Below are positions 1-4,569 of a stretch of 7,232 bases of DNA, piece by piece. The position numbers and the translations under genes are program-made. Position 1 is the stretch's first letter. Every line of letters starts with the position of its first letter. The stretch is taken from the NCBI GenBank assembly GCA_030043495.1, contig JASHXO010000076.1, positions 1-7,232 of the forward strand, in the 5' to 3' direction. Below the pieces are notes generated by a model, which was not told the DNA's origin, did no database searches, and saw only the letters and a list, made by a program, of their open reading frames with translations. The stretch comes from Candidatus Rhabdochlamydia sp. Its GTDB lineage: Bacteria; Chlamydiota; Chlamydiia; Chlamydiales; Rhabdochlamydiaceae.

Positions 1-266
1 CCGGTCCCTCTTTGTCTAACTCCGTTGAGAACTTCTGCTGTGGATTGGAACTCTGTGCGGACTTCACCGCTGATTGAGAGGGCGCCACCTAATTCACGGA
101 CAGTGACTTGTCGTTTTGTGTTGATCCATTCGCGAACAGCATTAATATCTTTTTGGTCGATGTCATCAGAATCTTCGATTGTCGATGCAGAAAGGGAAAG
201 AGTAGAAGATAGAAAACATGTCGCGCATAGATAGAAAAATCGACGTAAAAATTGGTCTTGTTTCAT
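1..266 (-). CDS. Exported, probably outer-membrane beta-barrel protein (N-terminal 88 residues, cut by window edge)
   Basis: An open frame starts with ATG at 266 and runs off the window without a stop, giving 88 complete codons. The start is supported by AGGAG at 274-278, seven bases upstream. Residues 1-27 form a classical signal peptide: basic MKQDQFLRR, a hydrophobic stretch rich in Phe/Leu/Ser, and a likely cut after SLSA (residues 24-27). No lipobox is seen, although Cys14 and Cys17 lie in the hydrophobic part. The mature start is acidic (STIEDSDDID) and is followed by INAVREWINTKRQ and GGALSISGEVRTEFQ. The last stretch alternates polar and hydrophobic residues, like a first beta strand of a porin. 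I infer a periplasmic or outer-membrane protein, probably a barrel, in keeping with the MOMP-like gene upstream on the same strand. The family is not recognised with confidence, and the missing C-terminus prevents checking for a terminal aromatic residue. That it is a real gene is well supported; the barrel assignment is tentative. Confidence 0.8.
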   Translation of the reverse strand, partial: MKQDQFLRRFFYLCATCFLSSTLSLSASTIEDSDDIDQKDINAVREWINTKRQVTVRELGGALSISGEVRTEFQSTAEVLNGVRQRGT

Positions 267-273
267 AAACTGA

Positions 274-278
274 CTCCT
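274..278 (-). promoter_or_regulatory. Ribosome binding site of the exported protein gene
   Basis: AGGAG on the minus strand lies 7 bases before the ATG at 266. It is one of the clearest Shine-Dalgarno sites in the window and fixes the start of a gene whose end lies outside the window. Confidence 0.75.
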
Positions 279-292
279 AACTTATGACTATC

Positions 293-540
293 CTGCGCAG
301 ATTCTTAGCAAAAACTTTGGGATCGATGAGCCTTTCTGCAAAGTGCTGGGATTTTATTTGTCTTAAATTTTTGAGCCCATTTCCAACCCACAAGCAGGTT
401 TGCTTCTTTTTGAGTCCATGTGAACACATGGACGAAAAAAGAGATTGGAAATGGGACAAAAAGGAAGGCAAAGAAAATTCCATAACTTTGCAGATAAGCT
501 CATAGCAACAGTTTGATTGTTCTAATACAAGTTTGCACAG
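293..540. repeat. Long imperfect inverted repeat (branched hairpin or MITE-like element)
   Basis: The arms pair in consecutive blocks. TCTGCAAAGT (335-344) is the exact complement of 485-494. 345-360 pairs with 469-484 at 12 of 16 positions. TTTTTG (368-373) pairs with 457-462. CCCATTTCCAA (376-386) pairs exactly with 445-455. TCTTTTT (405-411) pairs with 436-442, and GTCCATGTG (414-422) pairs exactly with 425-433. A GA/GA tandem mismatch separates the last two helices. The left arm carries an extra hairpin, AAGCA (392-396) with TGCTT (401-405) around GGTT, so the folded form has a three-way junction (the TGCTT and TCTTTTT helices compete for base 405). GATGAG/CTCAT (326-330 with 499-503) extends the stem with a bulge, and weaker similarity continues to about 293 and 540. 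The core (about 328-501) is clear; the outer limits are not. It could be a miniature inverted-repeat element, a decayed insertion, or a structured mRNA leader or small RNA. I see no obvious target-site duplication or transposase fragment. Confidence 0.8.
414..433. repeat. Perfect 9-bp apical hairpin of the long inverted repeat
   Basis: GTCCATGTG and CACATGGAC are separated only by AA. T-rich sequence precedes the stem and A-rich sequence follows it on both strands, so the flanks extend the duplex instead of forming the U tract of an intrinsic terminator. It is therefore listed as the tip of the larger palindrome. Confidence 0.85.
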
Positions 541-577
541 TTCGTTTTTTATAGAAATTGTGAAAACGACTTAAAGT

Positions 578-607
578 CTTATAATGAGAATGTTCTTTTA
601 TTGCAAA
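578..607 (-). promoter_or_regulatory. Possible sigma-70-type promoter for the exported protein gene
   Basis: On the minus strand, TTTGCA (602-607) resembles a -35 box at 4 of 6 positions and TATAAG (578-583) a -10 box at 5 of 6, with an 18-base spacer. The small inverted repeat GACTT-A-AAGTC (568-578) abuts the -10 box and could be an operator, or equally a weak terminator stem for the upstream gene. Such matches are common in AT-rich intergenic DNA. Transcription from here would place the long inverted repeat in the 5' leader. Confidence 0.3.
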
Positions 608-661
608 GGAAAAGGCTTATCAACCCAAATTCATAAAAATTTTGAAAGATGAAGCTCCTGA

Positions 662-1453
662 CTAAAATTTGAAATCGCCACTTACAGATACCGCATTCTC
701 ATTGATAAAGCGGACCTCAACATTGACATTAAACCCTGTATCGGGAGAAAGACCGAATCCGAAGAAAATACCGAGAGGATAAATCTCTTTAAAAACGACG
801 TGATTGCGATGAAAAAGAAATTTCAGCGAATTCAAATGCTCTATTTTCGTGCGAAAATCTGAATAATCAAATCCCAAATAAGGGATAAACCAATTGAACC
901 GATAAGAAACGCCAGCTCCAATCTGCCACTCTCGAAATTCAGCCTCAGCATGCTTTTTCTCATAAGAATGATCATTGACCCTGACTGAGGAAAGAGGCAA
1001 GTCGGATTGAAGATAGGCTGCATTGACAGCAATTTGGAGATTTCCCCAATAGGCCAAAATCGCTCGACCTCCAACACCCCAGGCAAAATACGCCTGTGTG
1101 TGATAGGAGACTTTTGTATCTTCAAATGGCCGCTGTGAAAGTTCAAATGACATCGCCCCAAATGTTCCAAAGATCTCTGCTCTATCATTGAAGTTAAATG
1201 TCAATACGCCTTGATTGTTAAGAGATTCATATTCTTGGACTTTTTTTCGTTGGTCATCAACATGGCGATGGGCCATTCTCAGTCGACGGTCGTAGACATC
1301 ATCAAATTGATAGCCGATTTTGACCCCAAACCAGTCCTCTTTCGAAACAAATGTCCCTGCTTCGGGCATCATCGGAAAGCTGGGGTTGCCGTTATATAAG
1401 GCAAAACCTTTGAAAGGTAAAATTAAAAAGAACGAAAATCTTATTAAACGCAT
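662..1453 (-). CDS. Short chlamydial MOMP-like outer-membrane porin, cysteine-free
   Basis: Probable 263-residue outer-membrane beta-barrel porin of the chlamydial major outer membrane protein family. A signal peptide spans residues 1-18, with cleavage likely after GFA. The mature start LYNGNPSFP resembles the GNP-x-x-P start of mature MOMP. Further blocks match MOMP as I remember it: [12 protein letters not shown] (48-58) with its [29 protein letters not shown] (84-100) with the segment around [23 protein letters not shown] (123-133) with [32 protein letters not shown] (starts at 174) with [40 protein letters not shown] (245-263) with VETRLIDERAAHVNAQFRF. The terminal Phe is the usual barrel-assembly signal. 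It is about a third shorter than classical MOMP (near 390 residues) and has no cysteine, so it cannot join the disulfide-linked outer-membrane complex. It starts 15 bases after the large upstream gene with no Shine-Dalgarno sequence, suggesting cotranscription or coupling. Family membership is firm; pore function is inferred. Confidence 0.92.
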   Translation of the reverse strand: [263 protein letters not shown]

Positions 1454-1468
1454 TTTTTAATTAAAAAT

Positions 1469-4375
1469 TTATTTAAACCTGAAACCCTGCTTTGGCGCGT
1501 TCATTTCATATTCAAAGGGACGGGTATAAATCGACCATGTTTTACGATCGCTTCCATTTAGCCAATGCTTCCAACCGCTCATTTGCACACCTTGAGATAA
1601 AGTACGGTCAAGACGCCAGAGTTCTAGACGTCCATTTCCCGGATTGACGACGAACCCAAAAAAATTATTTGTCCAATTCGTATCTGCAAATAACAATGGA
1701 GTCGGCGGTGCTACTCCGACGAAACGAGCGTGTATGCTAACGAATAAATGCAAATCGAAGGGAAGTACGATTTTTTTTTGAGACAGAAGATAGCAGCCCT
1801 TTGCTGCATCCCTGACCTCACTTGCTGTCATCAAAGGAGAGGGGGCGTCGGAAAAGAGCTGTAAAGTTTTTTCCATTTCATCGTTCATGAGGTTGGAGAG
1901 AATACGGCGGACCAGCATCTTCCACTCTTTTCCTGAAACAAGGGGCAATGCCTGATATAAAAAAGCGTCAATTCCATCTGCAAGCGCGCGTTGCTGCTGT
2001 GAAGACTGGGACTGGGTGCGTTGAATCAAAGCATCGAGAAGCGACTTACGCCATTCAACAACGGAAAGCTTCTTGTCCGAAGTGATAAAAACCTGATTAA
2101 GATAATGCCCTAGCAATGGAGGCAGTTCTTCACAAAATCTTGAAAGCAAAAAAGATTGCTCTGCTGCGCCGAGACGTATGTCTGCGTAAAAATGTTGGCT
2201 GGGTAAAAATACGGAATCGCGCACCCACGTATATGTAAAAATCTCCTCTTGCCAGCCTAAACGAAAAAAATCTTGACCGGGAAGAAGCAGGAAAGCGTGG
2301 GAAGGGGAGGCCATCAACATGGCTTTGCGCGAATCTTTAAGAAAGGCATCTGTGGTTTTGGGAGGAAGATTTTTTAAAGTATCGAGGATAAAAATGAGCA
2401 GTTCACTTTCGCTTTCTACCCATTTTTCTTCCGATGTCAGTTCGCTCTCTCGACAATAATACGTTTTTAACAAAGTCATCATGGTCCCGCCCGAAGTGTA
2501 GGCCCATGGTTTCTTTTCGATCGCCTGCAAGTTTTTTAGCGGAGTTTGCAATATCGGAGCTTGATGAGCTTTCGCCATGCGTTGAAAAGCTGTTTCTAAA
2601 AAAATAGGCGTTCTTATATGCGCAATGATCACCGAAGTAATTTCTAAAATTTCTTGTTGACCACCCTCCCAATCACACTCTGCGGCAATTTGCGATTCCG
2701 TGGCTGAGAAAAAATTAAGAAGGGCTTCGATATATTCTTCTGCATCATAGATCAGCGTCCATGCTGAAGGATCCGACCGTCCATATTTGTAAACCAATCG
2801 AAAGCCCGCAGGGCTGTCATCATACATATCTCCTTGAAAATCCTGCATCTCAGCATCATAGATTTCCTGAAAATATTCAGGAAATTTTTGATCATACTCT
2901 TTGATGAGAAACGAGAATAAATTCGAATAATTCGAGCCTTGCGCGTACACGTCATCGCGCATTTCAAGGCATGTTCGCATGTGGTAAGCACGAGATTGAT
3001 ATTCCGCTTGAAGGCGGCGGGCGTCTGATTCAGAAGCAGCATTGCGAAGCAACGCTTCTGTTGCTCTGACTTGATCGAAGGCAATCTCGTACTGCTTTTG
3101 ATATTCTTCGATTTTTTTATTCAGCCCTTTGATTTTTTCATCGATCTTGCGATAGATCAGTTCACCGATGCCTCCGCGTTCCTCAGGAGAAAGCCCCAGG
3201 CTAGTATAGAGATTCCAGCGGGAGAACTCCATTTTGACTTCAGAAAAAGAGGCGAGGGTAAATTCCCAACACTTGAGTAAGGCATTATCGCACATCCCAT
3301 TGAAGGCTGTCCTGGCCTCCTTTTCTTTCTGTTTGAATACCCCGATCTGCTCTAGTTTACGCGATACTCCAGTATCAGGGCCCCCTATGATCATCTTTGC
3401 ACTTTTGAAATGTGCGATTTCCAGGCTTCGGCTTCTTTCGATGTCTTCTTCCGTTAAAAGCAATTTCTCAAGTAAAACCTGACGGATCAAATCCGCGACA
3501 GTCAATTGATTTTTGCCCAGGGCTTGAGCTTGAATCAATTCCTGCACCTTTTCTCCCAATTCTTCGATTGGCAGATTTGACCCAATGGCGCCAGCGACTT
3601 GCATCGCAGCAATCAAACCGGGACAAAAACCCACTCTAGCTTTTGAATCCTTTGCGATTAATTTTTTTTTAAGATCTCCAATCCCTGTACTTGGACTTAA
3701 AGGAATCGCATATTCTGTTCCTCCAAAGGTCCGCTTTAATTTTCCCGTAGATAGAAGTTGGTAGAGGTCGTCAAGAAAAAGGGGAACTTGTTCTTTTTGG
3801 ATGGTAATCGCAGGAGCGGTGGCAAAACAGGATCCCACGTTTTGGCGTAAAGGCGTTAAGCAGGCGCATAGGACAGCCGCTCTGATCTGAGCATCGGTCA
3901 ATGGAGACAAGGAATTCAATCCTAATGTCTCGAAGACAAGCTTTTCCGCCCATTTATGACAAAGAGGCTTTTGAAATCTTTTAAGCGATTTGAGAACCTC
4001 TTCTTGGCTCAAAATTCGCAAAAATCCGATCATGTGCTCTTGAATGACTCCATCGTTGTAGCCTTGGGGAAAGAAAATGTATCCTTCTTGTTCGAAGAGT
4101 GTAACAATTTTTTTTAAAAGATCTTGTTTGACATCTCCCTTTTCATCGATCAAAGCAAGAGCCAAACGCCGCGCTCGATGAAGCGCCCTAAAGCGAAAAC
4201 TCTCTTGCACAGCCGATAGATCAAACAAAAAAGAAAGCCTTGCTTCACTCGGCAAATCCAAGAGTTGAACAAGAAAATGATCCTTTTTTAAATCCAACAA
4301 ATGCAAAAAGATATGGCCCAAAAACTGAGGATCTGTGCAAGGAAGGTGGAAAATCTCTTCACGCTTCAAAAACAT
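1469..4375 (-). CDS. Large uncharacterised protein (968 aa) with a candidate split papain-fold catalytic site
   Basis: I do not recognise a named family. The 968-residue product has no signal peptide and no clear membrane segment, so it is probably cytoplasmic or secreted by a signal-peptide-independent route. Near the N-terminus, LRQNVGSCFATA (176-187) resembles the active-site segment of papain-fold peptidases, with Cys183 as nucleophile and Gln178 as possible oxyanion residue (one position closer than in papain). Near the C-terminus, IHARFVGV (881-888) followed by LLFADTNW (894-901) resembles the His and Asp/Asn segments. His882 to Asp898 is 16 residues, the spacing I recall in papain (159/175) and YopT (258/274). 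About 700 residues lie between, including a charged, probably coiled-coil stretch at about 404-470. The C-terminal part (900-950) is rich in aromatics. It is transcribed away from thrS and lies 15 bases before the MOMP-like gene. GAGGT directly abuts the ATG; a TTG two codons later would be better spaced. The gene is certain; peptidase function is a hypothesis. Confidence 0.9.
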   Translation of the reverse strand: MFLKREEIFHLPCTDPQFLGHIFLHLLDLKKDHFLVQLLDLPSEARLSFLFDLSAVQESFRFRALHRARRLALALIDEKGDVKQDLLKKIVTLFEQEGYIFFPQGYNDGVIQEHMIGFLRILSQEEVLKSLKRFQKPLCHKWAEKLVFETLGLNSLSPLTDAQIRAAVLCACLTPLRQNVGSCFATAPAITIQKEQVPLFLDDLYQLLSTGKLKRTFGGTEYAIPLSPSTGIGDLKKKLIAKDSKARVGFCPGLIAAMQVAGAIGSNLPIEELGEKVQELIQAQALGKNQLTVADLIRQVLLEKLLLTEEDIERSRSLEIAHFKSAKMIIGGPDTGVSRKLEQIGVFKQKEKEARTAFNGMCDNALLKCWEFTLASFSEVKMEFSRWNLYTSLGLSPEERGGIGELIYRKIDEKIKGLNKKIEEYQKQYEIAFDQVRATEALLRNAASESDARRLQAEYQSRAYHMRTCLEMRDDVYAQGSNYSNLFSFLIKEYDQKFPEYFQEIYDAEMQDFQGDMYDDSPAGFRLVYKYGRSDPSAWTLIYDAEEYIEALLNFFSATESQIAAECDWEGGQQEILEITSVIIAHIRTPIFLETAFQRMAKAHQAPILQTPLKNLQAIEKKPWAYTSGGTMMTLLKTYYCRESELTSEEKWVESESELLIFILDTLKNLPPKTTDAFLKDSRKAMLMASPSHAFLLLPGQDFFRLGWQEEIFTYTWVRDSVFLPSQHFYADIRLGAAEQSFLLSRFCEELPPLLGHYLNQVFITSDKKLSVVEWRKSLLDALIQRTQSQSSQQQRALADGIDAFLYQALPLVSGKEWKMLVRRILSNLMNDEMEKTLQLFSDAPSPLMTASEVRDAAKGCYLLSQKKIVLPFDLHLFVSIHARFVGVAPPTPLLFADTNWTNNFFGFVVNPGNGRLELWRLDRTLSQGVQMSGWKHWLNGSDRKTWSIYTRPFEYEMNAPKQGFRFK

Positions 4376-4380
4376 ACCTC
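4376..4380 (-). promoter_or_regulatory. Shine-Dalgarno-like GAGGT abutting the ATG of the 968-aa gene
   Basis: On the minus strand GAGGT ends immediately at the ATG, too close for normal ribosome placement on that codon. The third codon is TTG, six bases after GAGGT, and could be the true start, which would shorten the protein by two residues. Confidence 0.35.
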
Positions 4381-4437
4381 TATTTAAAATTGTAATAATG
4401 TTGGAAGTTTCAAAAACTCATTAATCGTTTTTTTGCC

Positions 4438-4466
4438 TTTATATTTTGGGCAGCAATGATTTACAA
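4438..4466 (-). promoter_or_regulatory. Candidate promoter of the 968-aa gene (and MOMP-like gene)
   Basis: On the minus strand, TTGTAA (4461-4466, 4 of 6 to the -35 consensus) and TATAAA (4438-4443, 5 of 6 to the -10 consensus) are 17 bases apart. They lie about 60-90 bases before the start at 4375. This is the best sigma-70-like match in the divergent region. It could drive both minus-strand genes, since only 15 bases separate them. Confidence 0.45.
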
Positions 4467-4497
4467 TCAACAAGAAAAAGCTAGAGATAAATCGATA

Positions 4498-4569
4498 ATG
4501 GCAGATCCATTGCCGTTGCCTTTTACAACCGCTCTCAATGAGGAACTCTTAAAATGTTGGTCAGAATAA
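4498..4569 (+). CDS. Possible 23-codon leader ORF overlapping the thrS start
   Basis: ATG at 4498 opens a 23-codon frame ending with TAA at 4567-4569. It runs through the thrS Shine-Dalgarno site and 16 bases into thrS in another frame. The peptide begins MADPLPLPFTTALNEELL and has two adjacent Thr codons (ACA ACC, 4525-4530). Its position could couple leader translation to thrS initiation. Against it: the ribosome binding site is weak (GAGATAAA upstream), a possible -10-like GATAAT (4494-4499) overlaps its start, and ORFs of this size occur by chance. Confidence 0.2.
   Translation: MADPLPLPFTTALNEELLKCWSE
4539..4544 (+). promoter_or_regulatory. thrS ribosome binding site
   Basis: TGAGGA lies 9 bases before the ATG at 4554, an acceptable spacing. 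It supports that start, which also gives a full TGS domain beginning at residue 1. No convincing plus-strand sigma-70 promoter was found between 4376 and 4538. Confidence 0.65.

Larger units (their letters stand above)
267..661. other. Gene-free 395-base region between two minus-strand genes
   Basis: No convincing coding sequence is visible here. The two overlapping opposite-strand frames (277-483 and 284-505) coincide with the inverted repeat and have no ribosome binding site or recognisable protein character. The region holds, from right to left on the minus strand: the downstream side of the MOMP-like gene with no convincing intrinsic terminator; a possible sigma-70-type promoter (578-607); a small inverted repeat GACTT-A-AAGTC (568-578); the long inverted repeat (about 293-540); and the ribosome binding site of the exported protein gene. 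If the promoter is real, the exported protein mRNA would have an untranslated leader of roughly 300 bases containing the whole palindrome. Confidence 0.6.

Noticed and set aside
405..442. Intrinsic terminator in the apical hairpin
   Set aside because: The stem is followed by A-rich, not T-rich, sequence on both strands; the flanking tracts pair with each other and lengthen the stem.
277..505. Two overlapping opposite-strand ORFs of 68 and 73 residues
   Set aside because: They lie on the two strands of the long inverted repeat, have no ribosome binding sites, and show no recognisable protein features; their coexistence is a by-product of the palindrome.
568..578. Terminator of the MOMP-like gene at GACTT-A-AAGTC
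   Set aside because: The stem would be only 3-5 bp with a minimal loop and a short T run; too weak to call.
841..1188. 115-residue minus-strand ORF
   Set aside because: Out-of-frame shadow of the MOMP-like gene, whose reading frame is clearly the conserved one.
2403..3084. Minus-strand ORFs of 89 and 110 residues
   Set aside because: Shadows of the 968-residue gene in another frame; basic, low-quality sequences without start signals.
3071..3639. Plus-strand ORFs of 69, 82 and 75 residues antisense to the large gene
   Set aside because: No ribosome binding sites and mutually overlapping; explained as antisense shadows of the 968-residue gene.
4460..4499. thrS promoter from TTTACA (4460) with GATAAA (4486) or GATAAT (4494)
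   Set aside because: Spacers of 20 and 28 bases are outside the usual 16-18 range.
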